Positions 33,399 through 41,854 of a stretch of 60,952 nucleotides of DNA are shown piece by piece. Source of the DNA: Bryobacterales bacterium (lineage in GTDB: Bacteria > Acidobacteriota > Terriglobia > Bryobacterales > Bryobacteraceae); the NCBI GenBank assembly GCA_003167495.1, contig PMSX01000369.1, positions 1 to 60,952 on the forward strand, written 5' to 3'. The notes beneath the pieces are model-generated. The model searched no databases. It was not told the DNA's origin and was given only the letters and a program-made list of their open reading frames with translations. Position numbers and translations under genes: made by a program. Position 1 is the first letter of the stretch, and every line of letters begins with the position of its first letter.

Positions 33399-34181
33399 TT
33401 AGTTGAAATCGGCGATTCCCATCGCCGATAGATTAGTGATTCCCCGCGGATTCGACTGACTGATCGAACTCACGTTTTGCTGTGTCGTGAGCTGGTCATT
33501 GTCGTAGTCACGCTGACGCATCACGTTCAGCATGTGAGACTGTACTATCTGCTGCTGCAAGTTCTGTTGACACTGCCCCGCGCGCAATTGCTGGGATATG
33601 CCCATATTGGTCAATCCCCCCAAACTCGCGTGAGTGTTGTCGAGAGTGTCCATCGAAACTGCGACACTTTCGAGCTGCCCGATCGCGCCGTCGTTTTGCA
33701 TCGCCGCAGCCTGGCAAGAGCCGAGCGAGCTAGCCATCGACGTACCGAAAGAATCGGCGATTTGAATGCGGTTCGCTATAGTGGCGCCTGGCCGCGTCAT
33801 CTCCTGCCACACGCCGGCCGCCACCAACGGACCAGCCGCGGACCGCAAAGCCGTGTTCCAATTTGAATGTGTTGGTCCGAAATTCAACTGCGACAAAACG
33901 CCCGCCGCCACCATCCACTGCTTATTCCGAAGCGCCGTCGTTTCGCGAAGCGCCAAGTTATAAATCTGCAGACCTTGCGAAATGAGCTGTCCGCCCTGCG
34001 CCACGCTTTCGGCCATCTTCGCTTGTGTGGATATGTCCGACTGCCACACCTTGGCGAACCATGTGTAAGAGGTCGGGTCAGTCACGACTGCCGCAAATTG
34101 AGCGTTTGCGCGCGGCGCCACGGTGAGAGCGACTGTTAACGCTACAACGAGGGCCAAAGGAAGTTTCCAATTTCGTTTCAC
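33399..34181 (-). CDS. virB5: VirB5/TrbJ-like periplasmic protein (element A)
   Basis: This 260-residue secreted protein has a signal peptide (LPLALVVALTVALTVAPRANA, cleavage near residue 27). A helical, glutamine-rich body follows, typical of TrbJ (ESVAQGGQLISQGLQIYNLAL, then GQCQQNLQQQIVQSHMLNVM). VirB5/TrbJ proteins are minor pilus-tip components or periplasmic chaperones of the pilus. The equivalent in element B (60087-60851) is similar in plan but little in sequence. A ribosome-binding site AGAAGGAGAAAAC lies directly before the ATG. Confidence 0.8.
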   Translation of the reverse strand: MKRNWKLPLALVVALTVALTVAPRANAQFAAVVTDPTSYTWFAKVWQSDISTQAKMAESVAQGGQLISQGLQIYNLALRETTALRNKQWMVAAGVLSQLNFGPTHSNWNTALRSAAGPLVAAGVWQEMTRPGATIANRIQIADSFGTSMASSLGSCQAAAMQNDGAIGQLESVAVSMDTLDNTHASLGGLTNMGISQQLRAGQCQQNLQQQIVQSHMLNVMRQRDYDNDQLTTQQNVSSISQSNPRGITNLSAMGIADFN

Positions 34182-34212
34182 TTGTTTTCTCCTTCTGTGA
34201 AAGGTTGAGGGT

Positions 34213-34404
34213 TTAGAAACCTAACCCATGCAAGAATCGCGAAATCACGACTAGTACACAGATCAAAATGGGCATTCCAACGCCGAATGCACATATCGTG
34301 AAGACCAACAGCGTTGAAATCATTGGTCCCTGAACTTTGTAGGCGTGAATTTGTCGTACGCACTTAAGCCCATCCATCAGCGCCTGCTGCTCTACTTTGC
34401 TCAT
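34213..34404 (-). CDS. Small membrane protein between VirB5 and VirB10
   Basis: This 63-residue protein has a polar N-terminus (MSKVEQQALMDGLKCVRQIH) and a hydrophobic second half (STLLVFTICAFGVGMPILI and CVLVVISRFLHG) with two short spans or one long one. It is homologous to the product at 11969-12151, and the fragment at 60855-60952 occupies the same operon position in element B. Three related copies support its reality. A strong AAAGGAGG site lies upstream of the ATG at 34404; a TTG one codon earlier is less likely. A TrbK- or VirB7-like accessory role is possible, but no lipobox is present. Confidence 0.75.
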   Translation of the reverse strand: MSKVEQQALMDGLKCVRQIHAYKVQGPMISTLLVFTICAFGVGMPILICVLVVISRFLHGLGF

Positions 34405-34424
34405 CAAAAAAGGCCTCCTTTCGT

Positions 34425-35756
34425 TTAAAGATTTGAGGGAATCGTGTGATTTTCCCTTGCCGGCAGATCGAGGTCTCCCGATATGTAAAGCACTACGGCC
34501 GATCCCTCAAACACAGTGAGTGAGGGCAAAATATTTAGCGCTCGATCAAGAATCTGCGTTACGGATTGGCCGCTTTGCTGGGTTACTCCGAGCCGCATGG
34601 CCCCGAGTCCCGTCAACGTGCTCGTGTTTCCGATCTGCGATAAACCGCCGATGGCTCCCACCGCGCCCGCCGTCAGAATGACTTTCGCCCAGTGAGAATT
34701 CACTTTCCCGCTCAGTCCCGCCGCGCCCTGTCCGTCGAGCCCCAGCGCATCGTCTAAATCGACTGAGTAGCCATCGTCCATAATCAAGCGGTGAAGCAAC
34801 ACAACCAAACGGCGTTGCCCCGCCACCTCTACCTTTCGCGCCTCACCGAGTACGCGTGTACCTTGCGGGATAAGCACATGCTGGCGATCAAGCGAATAGA
34901 CGTCGCTGGTCACCATCAAATTCACCGGGCCGGTAAACTCACCTGAGAGCCGATTCGTGAGAATGGTCCCTATCGGAATGCCCGCGAACAGGTGGTAAAG
35001 CTTGCCTGTGTAAGAGTTCCACGGATATTTGTCTTTTTTCCGTGCCGTATCGCTCGCTGGTTCGTTCAGCCGGTCCGTAACCGGACCGAGCTTCGCATCC
35101 GCTGCGGTGTTCACTGCAGGAGTCGCCGCCGTCTGTGTTATTGGTGGTAACGCAAAATCCACCACAGCCGACGAGCCGAGCGCTTTTTGAAGAGCCTCCG
35201 CTCTCCGCTCTTTCGCCGTCATCCGCTCGCCGCCGGTCCGCTGCTGCGGATTGATCGCCCCCACTTGCTGTGGTGTGAGCGGCGGAATGTTACTCGCGGC
35301 CACCGGTAATGGATGCCAAGTATCGTCAGTTTCACAAGCGAACTGAACAAGCTGGTGACTCTTTTGGTTCACCGCCACGTACGTTTGACCCTTGAGACTG
35401 TCACGCTCCGCTTTGTTGCATGCCGGCAACTGGTTCACTATGTCGAGCACTTCGACCGCGCCTAAGCCCGCTGCAGTCGCTTCCTTTTGAATCTCGCCGC
35501 GCTTCTTCGCCATGTCCAGCAGCTTTTGCGCTTGTGCACGGTTGAAGGCGTCGATATCGCTAGGACTCGCCAGCGCGCTCGGCGGCGCCTGCTGTGCGGC
35601 TTTGTTGTCGGTAGTGGCCGCGGCCCCCGCTATCCGGTGCTGAATAAAGCTCAGGATGAAGTAGCCGATCACGAATAAAATGAGCGCGCCAGCCGCCCAC
35701 TTCGAGACCTTGAAAGGTTTTGGCGGAACTTGTGGCCCGACAGCTTGATCGCCCAC
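34425..35756 (-). CDS. virB10: VirB10/TrbI-like channel scaffold (element A)
   Basis: This 443-residue protein spans the envelope. It has a cytoplasmic start (VGDQAVGPQVPPKPFKVSKW read as Met first), one membrane span (GALILFVIGYFILSF), a proline/alanine-rich periplasmic linker and the C-terminal TrbI domain (LFAGIPIGTILTNRLSGEF, then VLIPQGTRVLGEA, and LVVLLHRLIMDDG). The start is GTG at 35756, 9 bases after GGAGG and one base past the VirB9 stop; the ORF upstream of it is a shadow. It links inner-membrane energy to the outer core. No element B copy lies inside the window, but one is expected to the right. Confidence 0.88.
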   Translation of the reverse strand: MGDQAVGPQVPPKPFKVSKWAAGALILFVIGYFILSFIQHRIAGAAATTDNKAAQQAPPSALASPSDIDAFNRAQAQKLLDMAKKRGEIQKEATAAGLGAVEVLDIVNQLPACNKAERDSLKGQTYVAVNQKSHQLVQFACETDDTWHPLPVAASNIPPLTPQQVGAINPQQRTGGERMTAKERRAEALQKALGSSAVVDFALPPITQTAATPAVNTAADAKLGPVTDRLNEPASDTARKKDKYPWNSYTGKLYHLFAGIPIGTILTNRLSGEFTGPVNLMVTSDVYSLDRQHVLIPQGTRVLGEARKVEVAGQRRLVVLLHRLIMDDGYSVDLDDALGLDGQGAAGLSGKVNSHWAKVILTAGAVGAIGGLSQIGNTSTLTGLGAMRLGVTQQSGQSVTQILDRALNILPSLTVFEGSAVVLYISGDLDLPARENHTIPSNL

Positions 35757-35757
35757 G

Positions 35758-36597
35758 CTAGTTAGCCTCCGGTTCGCGCCTGAAGGCCAGCTTTTCCTGG
35801 TGCTTGCCGTTGCCGTTTCCACCGATCGCCAGATAGCCTTCATTGATCACCGGCGCGGCGTAAAGCCCCTCGTTGAAGTCGAACGCAATGACGGTGGGCT
35901 TACCGTCTTTGACCTCATACAACGTCGGCGCGTGCAGGGGCGACGCCGAAACGAACAGGAACTTTCCATCGGTATAGATCGAATGCACGCCTAGCTTCTC
36001 AGCTATCTTCTGGTCGTACTTGTAATCAAAGTGCAGCTTGGCCGGATACTTGGAGCGGAAGTCATCGACCTTCGTGTCTACACTTGCGTTTGCTGCCGCC
36101 ACACCCTTTTTCGCTTCGTTCACTTCTGTCCGCAAGCGGTCCGCGTCATCTGGCGACAGCCAGGGCCGCGTATCGGCGATGCGCTTCGCGAGAGCGCTAT
36201 CGGCATCGATAAAGACTTTCGAGTCGCATGCGCCACCGTTCAAATCAAGGATGAACGTGTAACTGGAATCGTGATCCGTCATCACATTGAGCGTGGTCTC
36301 GTTTGTGAGAGGTTGCTTAACGTGAATGTTCAGGTAGCGGCTCGCCTGCTTTGACTCCGTGGTCTCCAGCTTCCAGTTCTCGGTATCCGCTACAGTCGAA
36401 GTTCGCGTCAGCTCATGCTCGGGTAACACAAGCGTGGTGATTTGCAACGGGCAAATGTGAATCCGCGTAATAGAGCGCTCGCCCACGGTCACGGTCCGCG
36501 GCGGGTCGATTTTCACGTTCGGGCGCGATTGCGTGTTGTTGTCGGCGGCGAATAGTGTGGCCGCCGCGAAAATGAGAGAGAGGGTCATTCTGTTCAT
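35758..36597 (-). CDS. virB9: VirB9/TrbG-like outer-core protein (element A)
   Basis: This protein of about 279 residues has a signal peptide (MNRMTLSLIFAAATLFA) and VirB9/TrbG features: TNETTLNVMTDHDSSYTFIL in the first domain, and a C-terminal beta-domain with FDYKYDQ, VHSIYTDGKFLFV and YLAIGG. It forms the outer-membrane ring with VirB10. The ATG at 36597, nine codons after one at 36624 that overlaps the VirB4 stop (ATGA), is preferred because of its AAAGGAC site and the position of the signal peptide. Either start gives the same mature protein. Length is normal. Confidence 0.85.
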   Translation of the reverse strand: MNRMTLSLIFAAATLFAADNNTQSRPNVKIDPPRTVTVGERSITRIHICPLQITTLVLPEHELTRTSTVADTENWKLETTESKQASRYLNIHVKQPLTNETTLNVMTDHDSSYTFILDLNGGACDSKVFIDADSALAKRIADTRPWLSPDDADRLRTEVNEAKKGVAAANASVDTKVDDFRSKYPAKLHFDYKYDQKIAEKLGVHSIYTDGKFLFVSASPLHAPTLYEVKDGKPTVIAFDFNEGLYAAPVINEGYLAIGGNGNGKHQEKLAFRREPEAN

Positions 36598-36620
36598 TGC
36601 TTTTGGGTCCTTTCGGTGGT

Positions 36621-38999
36621 TCATTTTGCGGTGGACATCGCCACCAGTTGACGGAACGCTTCTTCGCGTCCGAATTCCTCAATCGCTTGATTGCGCTTCA
36701 CTCGGTCGTTCGGGTCAGTTGAGTAAAGCCATCTGCTTTGCTCATCTACGCTGAGCTTGCAAACCTTGCTGTACTTCTTCCGAGTCAACAGAAACTCACC
36801 GGCTTCTAGCGAAGAAATCAATTCGAGCTGGCGCTCGTGGAGTTGAAAAACGCCGTACTCTTTGGGATTGAACGAGCCGCCCATGAAAATCGCATCAGGG
36901 CAATTCGTTCTAATCAGGTGCGCGTAATCGCCGAGCTGCAGCGGTGATTGTGTTGCCAACATCATGCCGCCGCGATATTTGCGCGCCGTGGCGTTTGTAT
37001 TGAGAAGCATGTCCATCATCTGCTGGTCTTTCATGTGGCGCCATGTCTCGTCGTAGATTTCTAATTTGGGTACGCCGAGATTGCTGCCCGCCCTGGTGTA
37101 CGAAGCGATCCTCCAACGAATCCAAGTGAGCAGCGGCTCCATCAGGTCTTTTTGCTCCGGCCCTTCGCCTAACGCTTCGAAGTCGAAAACTACGGCTTTT
37201 GAAAGCTCCAGTTCGTCCTCGACGTTGTCGAAGACATTGCCGTACGTTCCGCGTCCTTCGATCCACTTGTCTAAGTACGGCTGAAGATTCGTCGGCAAAA
37301 TCAAGTGTTTGAGCCGTCTTACCGCTCGCTCCATGCGGAAGAGCCCGGCGATCCGCTCGTTAATGTCCCGTTCCTGCGTCGGGAGAATGATCGCGCCGCC
37401 CTTGACGAGCAACATCCTAACCATGCGCTGAACAAAACGCTGATTTTCCGGCGTGTCCGCCAGCGCGAACGGATTCAGCCGCGGACCACTGAGTCCGAAC
37501 CGAACGACTTTGCCATCGTGTTTCAAGATCGTGTTTTCAAACGACCCGCCCACATCGAAGACGAACAAGAACCCGCCGTACTTCAACTCGTGGTCGGCGA
37601 CGTGATTCAGCAAGAAGCTTTTTCCACGCCCCGATTCGCCAAACACAAAACAGCCTCTTATGTTGCCGTCGGTATAAGGGTCGTAATGAAATGGCGTACC
37701 GTCGCGAGTCGAAAAGATCGAATGCGCCTCACTTTCAAGAGCCTTTGAATACGGCTCGCCGACGTAGGGCGCATGCACTAGTGAAATGTTGCGGACGTGA
37801 TCCTCCCGCAACCAGCGCCGCCGTACGTTCGTACTTCGCCCCGCCATCTGAGCACCGGGAAACAGCGAAGCAAACCCACTCAAAACGCCGATTGATTCAG
37901 TGTGAAAGACCACCTGGCTCTTACCGGCAACCCGGTGAACGTGCGCCATCTGGGTGTCGAGTTCGCGCTTTTCGAACGAATGCACCAAGCCAATGAGTGA
38001 AATTTGCGTGTAGGTGATTCCGTTGTCGACGTCATCCAACACGCCTGAAAGTGTGTTGACGTTCTTATCCGCCGCCAGGCTCGCCGCGCTCTTCGGCTTC
38101 GATGCCATCGCCGCCGCATCGCCGAAATAGGCAGCCATGGTCAGAATCTTTTCGCGAAAGATGTTGGTGAAGGTCTCTTGGCTTGAAACCTCCGCCCGCG
38201 TCTGATCGGCTGTTCTGCGTTGCGTTTCCAACACCAGAAGCATGTCCGCATCAATCCGAAGCAATTCCCCGAGTAAATTGGGATGCGTGTGTTTGGGTAC
38301 GCGCAAGAGCGAGAACAGCTTGCCGTATTGCGATCCGACCTTGATCCCGTCGTCATTCCACCGGATGCTTTCGCATGGGAGTTCTTCCGCCAACCGATCC
38401 GAACACGGGATGGGATGATTTCCATGAAGATTCGCGATGTACCCGTACACCTCGCAGATCTCACTAATGTTCAACCGCTTCAAATCGAAACGCTGCATAT
38501 TGACAGTGAGCGTTTCCGCCACTTGTTCGAGCCGCGTTAGTAGTTCGCCGGTCGACTGAGAACGCGCGCCCGGCATACTCAAGCCGGAAGGCGGCGTCGC
38601 GTATAGTGTCAAAAACAACTCCACCGACCGAAAGCCGGTCTTCGCCAGATGAGCTTCACAAGCTTGCTCAGTCTCGGCCACGATGGGATTCGTTGCATTC
38701 GTGTATTTGAGTTTCGGCACATAACCGCACCGCCTCACCCGCACGGTTTGGTACGTGATGAAGTCTTCCGGTACCAGCCGCTGAGCCGTCTGCAACTCCG
38801 ATGCCATCGCGGTTATCGCGTCATCGCTCAGACATTCGGTGTCAACACCTGGCAGCGAAAACATGAGCCCATAACCGCCCGCGCGAACGCCAAATACGTA
38901 TTCACCAACGGGCCGCGTGATTGAAATCAGCTCGGATGGATCGCCTGCAGATTCGAACCACTCGGCGCTACCCGTTTGCGACTCACGAAGTAAATTCAT
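36621..38999 (-). CDS. virB4: VirB4/TrbE-like secretion ATPase (element A)
   Basis: This 792-residue ATPase energises pilus biogenesis and transfer. The N-terminal CagE/TrbE/VirB domain covers about 1-420. The C-terminal RecA-like domain has Walker A GESGRGKSF (454-462), FVFDVGGSFE, Walker B KLEIYDETWRHM and the late MLATQSPLQL motif. It is the largest and most diagnostic gene of the secretion operon. Its start overlaps the VirB3 stop and its stop overlaps the first VirB9 ATG, both as ATGA. No damage is visible. Confidence 0.94.
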   Translation of the reverse strand: MNLLRESQTGSAEWFESAGDPSELISITRPVGEYVFGVRAGGYGLMFSLPGVDTECLSDDAITAMASELQTAQRLVPEDFITYQTVRVRRCGYVPKLKYTNATNPIVAETEQACEAHLAKTGFRSVELFLTLYATPPSGLSMPGARSQSTGELLTRLEQVAETLTVNMQRFDLKRLNISEICEVYGYIANLHGNHPIPCSDRLAEELPCESIRWNDDGIKVGSQYGKLFSLLRVPKHTHPNLLGELLRIDADMLLVLETQRRTADQTRAEVSSQETFTNIFREKILTMAAYFGDAAAMASKPKSAASLAADKNVNTLSGVLDDVDNGITYTQISLIGLVHSFEKRELDTQMAHVHRVAGKSQVVFHTESIGVLSGFASLFPGAQMAGRSTNVRRRWLREDHVRNISLVHAPYVGEPYSKALESEAHSIFSTRDGTPFHYDPYTDGNIRGCFVFGESGRGKSFLLNHVADHELKYGGFLFVFDVGGSFENTILKHDGKVVRFGLSGPRLNPFALADTPENQRFVQRMVRMLLVKGGAIILPTQERDINERIAGLFRMERAVRRLKHLILPTNLQPYLDKWIEGRGTYGNVFDNVEDELELSKAVVFDFEALGEGPEQKDLMEPLLTWIRWRIASYTRAGSNLGVPKLEIYDETWRHMKDQQMMDMLLNTNATARKYRGGMMLATQSPLQLGDYAHLIRTNCPDAIFMGGSFNPKEYGVFQLHERQLELISSLEAGEFLLTRKKYSKVCKLSVDEQSRWLYSTDPNDRVKRNQAIEEFGREEAFRQLVAMSTAK

Positions 39000-39259
39000 T
39001 GCCTTACCTTTCCGGGGTCATAGAAGGATTTCTGCACCGCCGCTAGCGATGCGAGTGCAAAGATTTGCTCATCCTGTTTGAAAAACAAAACCAACGTTGC
39101 CGGCAGAGCGACGAGCAGAAACAGCCCAAAAACAAGATCGAAAAGCGCCATCACTGCCCCGGCAACGACAATGCATACGAGCCAGAGTTGCCAGGGCAAA
39201 CCGCCCTTCCGCTTCGATTTATTCATGGCGTCGTTTACGGGAATCACGTGATGGCGCAT
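38996..39259 (-). CDS. virB3: VirB3/TrbD-like membrane protein (element A)
   Basis: This 87-residue protein has a hydrophobic core (LWLVCIVVAGAVMALFDLVF and LFLLVALPATLVLFF) followed by KQDEQIFALASLAAV and a terminal YDPGK. This fits VirB3/TrbD, small inner-membrane partners of VirB4. ATG at 39259 lies 4 bases past the VirB2 stop, and an earlier in-frame ATG at 39280 falls inside VirB2. The C-terminus overlaps VirB4 (ATGA). Identification is by position, size and topology. Confidence 0.82.
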   Translation of the reverse strand: MRHHVIPVNDAMNKSKRKGGLPWQLWLVCIVVAGAVMALFDLVFGLFLLVALPATLVLFFKQDEQIFALASLAAVQKSFYDPGKVRQ

Positions 39260-39263
39260 CGGG

Positions 39264-39650
39264 TTAGCCCACCTGCACACCGGTTAAGCCCGAATCCCAG
39301 CCGAGGGCATGGCCGATGATTCCGAACACAATCAGGCCAACGCAGATTTCCATGATTCCTTCGAGCGGCCTCACGAACAGCCGGAACACGCCAAAGAAAA
39401 AACAGATAACCGCGGCACTCGCCACGATGTACAGCGCACCGTCAACGAGGTATTTCATCAGCGTTTGCGCGCCTGCGGTTGGGTCAACTTGCGTTGTGCC
39501 TCCACTGAATTGCGCCACCGCCGGCACACACAGCGCAACGAGACAAATAGCCAGCGCTACGAATAGCCGCAAGCGTTGAGGATTGAGAGCCGCTGAGAGC
39601 AAGGTCTGAGCGGCCTGTGAATATTTGAGAGAGTCGATGGTTCGTTTCAC
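39264..39650 (-). CDS. virB2: VirB2/TrbC-like pilin (element A)
   Basis: This 128-residue pilin precursor has a long signal region (LRLFVALAICLVALCVPAVA, cleavage near VAQ). Two hydrophobic segments follow (YIVASAAVICFFFGVFRLF and IMEICVGLIVFGIIGHALGW), separated by a short basic loop, the TrbC/VirB2 plan. GTG at 39650 with AAAGGA nine bases before is the chosen start; codons upstream to 39842 are non-coding by composition. It is the first gene of the leftward secretion operon, so its promoter should be in 39651-40005. Confidence 0.82.
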   Translation of the reverse strand: MKRTIDSLKYSQAAQTLLSAALNPQRLRLFVALAICLVALCVPAVAQFSGGTTQVDPTAGAQTLMKYLVDGALYIVASAAVICFFFGVFRLFVRPLEGIMEICVGLIVFGIIGHALGWDSGLTGVQVG

Positions 39651-40005
39651 TTGTTTGTGTCCTTTGGGGAAATGGAGAGAGTCGGCTACCTGCGAATTGG
39701 GCAGTCGAAAAACGGATAGGCGCAGTTCGGGCGCACTAGAAACGTTGGTGTTTTGCGAAGCCGCTACGTGGTACTGAGAACGGACATAGGGCCTCTGACC
39801 AGGCCTCGTGTCCAAGGGCAGGGAAGTTGTTTCGAGCACCACCGACCTTGCCCGCTGCCTATTTGTGCAAGGTACTGAAGCTGTCGCGCCAATACCGCGC
39901 TACCACGGAGCCGCGCTGAATGTGCCCGGACTTGTGCCCATAATATGGGAAACGCAGGGCACCATGTGCGCCAATGACTACTAAAATCGTTGAAGTTGCT
40001 GCGTG
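39651..40005. promoter_or_regulatory. Upstream region of secretion operon and attachment-site arm
   Basis: These 355 bases lie between the virB2 start and the integrase stop and hold no credible gene. A promoter for the leftward virB operon is expected here, but no clear -35/-10 pair was found. A palindrome CCCATA A TATGGG is at 39937-39949, and TGTGCCC recurs near 39921 and 39934. These could be regulatory or integrase arm sites. The region is the left flank of the tRNA-Lys core. Confidence 0.4.
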
Positions 40006-41205
40006 TTAAGGTATGGCTTGAGCCTGATTCCGCACTTTTAATGCGGTGGTCGCGGGTTCGAGTCCCGCCCGGCTCACCATTGTTCTCAATGACTTATTGA
40101 ACATTGGTTTTCTCGCTGGTACAACACTGGCCTTTTCTCGCTCCTTCATACTCACATCAAGGCGTTCCGCGAGCATCTTAATTCGACGCGCTGAGACGAT
40201 GTGATAGCGGTCAAATACCGCCCTGGTCTTGTGGCCGCTGATTTCCATGGCTTCTTTTTCACTGAAGCCGGCCTCGATCATGTTTGTCACAGCCGTGCGC
40301 CGGAGATCGTGAAAGAGTGCCTCATCAACGCCGGCGGTCGCGCATGCGCTGTTCCAACTCTTATAGAAACGTGCGACTCGCTTTCCCTTGTCTTGCACGA
40401 GAAATGGGCATTTTGCATCAACGAACGAAGTCGCCATTGAAAGTTCAGCCGCCATGTCGCCGTAGATCGGCAGAAAGCGCGGGTCCTTGTTTTTGGTCGT
40501 GGAACCGGGAAGTTCGATACGGCCTGCTTTCAGATCTATGCAAGCTAGTCTGATTTGCAAGATCTCGCCGCGACGCGCACCAGTGTGATAGCCGATGACG
40601 AGGGCGATGCGCGCATAGCGAGGGAGCAAATCACGGATGGCGCGGTACTGCTCAAAATTCACAATCCCTGTGCGAGTGTTGTCAACCTTGAGCATGCGAA
40701 TGCGCGGAACTCGGGTAGCGAGTGGGGGTTCTTGTTCAAGCCCGAGCCGGAAAGCCCTTCTGAGAAATGACAGTTCTTTATTCACCGTCGCGGGCTCAGC
40801 AAGAGCAAATCTCTTTGCAATGTATTCCTTGATCGCAGCAGTGCCAACAACCGTGGCAAGCTTATGCCCAAAAAATGGCCGTAGATGCTTTTCGATCCGC
40901 TGTTTCGTGTCGGCTAGGCTGCGGAACTTGTTGGTTTCGTAGTCTTCGATTACCAGGTCGAGCAATTGATTAACGACGACGCGGTCCGATCGATCTGAAT
41001 AGTTGCGATATCTAGCTTCAGCCTGCACCATCCGGTCGCGCAGCATTCGTAATGCCTCGTCATAGTCGACGGTCCCAGTTGGCTTGGTGACGGGCTTGCC
41101 CTTTATGCAATAGCGAACGAACCACGTCGAAGTTTCGTGTGTCACACCTTTCGCATCGCGGTATTTGCGATGAAAGACGCTGCCTGTTGGAATTCTCTTT
41201 GCCAT
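40006..41205 (-). CDS. tRNA-Lys-targeting tyrosine integrase
   Basis: This 399-residue phage-type integrase has an N-terminal arm-binding part, a SAM-like core domain (about 80-170) and a catalytic domain with Arg211 (HTGARRGEI), His299/Arg302 (HDLRRTA), His325 (SGHKTR) and Tyr334 (FDRYHI). All catalytic residues are present. The C-terminal VSRAGLEPATTALKVR is encoded by the antisense of a tRNA-Lys 3' half, as in many integrases whose gene crosses their own attachment core. When such a gene abuts an intact tRNA it usually continues RCSTN; here it continues NQAQAIP, so no tRNA 5' half follows. It would integrate and excise the element together with the adjacent excisionase-like protein. Confidence 0.93.
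   Translation of the reverse strand: MAKRIPTGSVFHRKYRDAKGVTHETSTWFVRYCIKGKPVTKPTGTVDYDEALRMLRDRMVQAEARYRNYSDRSDRVVVNQLLDLVIEDYETNKFRSLADTKQRIEKHLRPFFGHKLATVVGTAAIKEYIAKRFALAEPATVNKELSFLRRAFRLGLEQEPPLATRVPRIRMLKVDNTRTGIVNFEQYRAIRDLLPRYARIALVIGYHTGARRGEILQIRLACIDLKAGRIELPGSTTKNKDPRFLPIYGDMAAELSMATSFVDAKCPFLVQDKGKRVARFYKSWNSACATAGVDEALFHDLRRTAVTNMIEAGFSEKEAMEISGHKTRAVFDRYHIVSARRIKMLAERLDVSMKEREKASVVPARKPMFNKSLRTMVSRAGLEPATTALKVRNQAQAIP
40030..40079 (+). other. Attachment core: tRNA-Lys(TTT) 3' fragment
   Basis: This 50-nt stretch is the 3' part of a tRNA. It holds the anticodon arm CCGCA-CTTTTAA-TGCGG with anticodon TTT, variable TGGTC, T-arm GCGGG-TTCGAGT-CCCGC, acceptor strand CCGGCTC, discriminator A and CCA. 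The matching 5' half (acceptor GAGCCGG and D-arm) is absent upstream, so this is not a functional tRNA gene. It overlaps the integrase 3' end and is the likely recombination core. Confidence 0.85.
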
Positions 41206-41211
41206 AGCTCT

Positions 41212-41502
41212 TTACGCTGCTCTGTGAGCGTCGATCCACGCTTCCAAATCTCGAATATCAACCATCACACGTTTGCCGTGGCGGACGCCAACTAATTCGT
41301 TGTTGCTCAGCATACTATAGATCTCTGCGATCGAAAGATTGAGGTAAGTCGAAGTCTCTTCGACTGACAGCAGGCGCCTTGGTGAGATGTCACTGATATT
41401 CAGGACTCGCTTCACCGCCATCTCGCACGCGGCGGCGACTAGTTGTGTGAACGGATCGCCTGGATTCACAGACGGGCTAGTCCCATTTTTTAATGTGGCC
41501 AT
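41212..41502 (-). CDS. Excisionase-like HTH protein
   Basis: This 96-residue protein has a C-terminal MerR/excisionase-type helix-turn-helix: RLLSVEETSTYLNLSIAEIY, then GVRHGKRVMVDIRDLEAWID. That is the usual HTH_17 pattern of recombination directionality factors. It lies immediately upstream of the integrase gene (6-base gap) in the same direction and would bias recombination toward excision. GGAGG lies 3 bases before the ATG, a rather short spacing that could keep expression low. The N-terminal 45 residues have no known motif. Confidence 0.8.
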   Translation of the reverse strand: MATLKNGTSPSVNPGDPFTQLVAAACEMAVKRVLNISDISPRRLLSVEETSTYLNLSIAEIYSMLSNNELVGVRHGKRVMVDIRDLEAWIDAHRAA

Positions 41503-41595
41503 ATACCTCCACCGTCCCCTTCAGTTCTTGAGTAACAACCTTAACGAAAGCAGCGAGGTTTGTGATCACACCAATTTCACCATCGAAGGCGTTTC

Positions 41596-41800
41596 TCAGT
41601 CCAGCGGCGCTCGCCAGTAATCGCGATAAGGGATGGCGATGTACGTTTTGTTGGCTGGGTGCCAGAAATAAACTTCCCGCATTTCGCGCGGATTGATTCT
41701 GAAAAGGAATTTGCAAAGGTGCTTAGCATCCTCCGGATCGGCCTTCGGTCCGGATTTTATGCGCTTTGAACAGTCCTGCGGCCTCTCCCATTTCTTGACG
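41596..41800 (-). pseudogene. Possible Mu/Tn7-type transposase C-terminal remnant
   Basis: A minus-strand frame without a start reads LFRINPREMREVYFWHPANK then TYIAIPYRDYWRAPLD and stop. The spacing of NPREMREVYFWHP and YIAIPYR resembles the C-terminal beta-barrel of Mu/TnsB-like transposases (DPRDxxxVYVxxP, then VPYR). An in-frame stop lies at the 5' side, and nothing upstream continues the match. It is most likely a relic of a vanished mobile element. The similarity is short, so the call is tentative. Confidence 0.3.
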
Positions 41801-41836
41801 TATCATGATCTATCACTGATAGCCTAGGGGTATAAC
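41795..41836 (+). promoter_or_regulatory. Operator/promoter region of the Doc toxin-antitoxin pair
   Basis: TTGACG at 41795-41800 is a candidate -35 box. It is followed by the perfect palindrome CTATCA C TGATAG at 41810-41822 and TATAAC at 41831-41836. The palindrome is well placed to bind the antitoxin or the complex and repress the operon. Which hexamer is the -10 box is unclear. GAGGAG before 41855 is the ribosome-binding site. Confidence 0.5.
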
Positions 41837-41854
41837 ACAAAGAGGAGAGCGGCC

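Noticed and set aside
40006..40080. Functional tRNA-Lys gene
   Set aside because: Only the anticodon arm, T-arm and 3' acceptor strand are present; the 5' acceptor strand and D-arm are missing.
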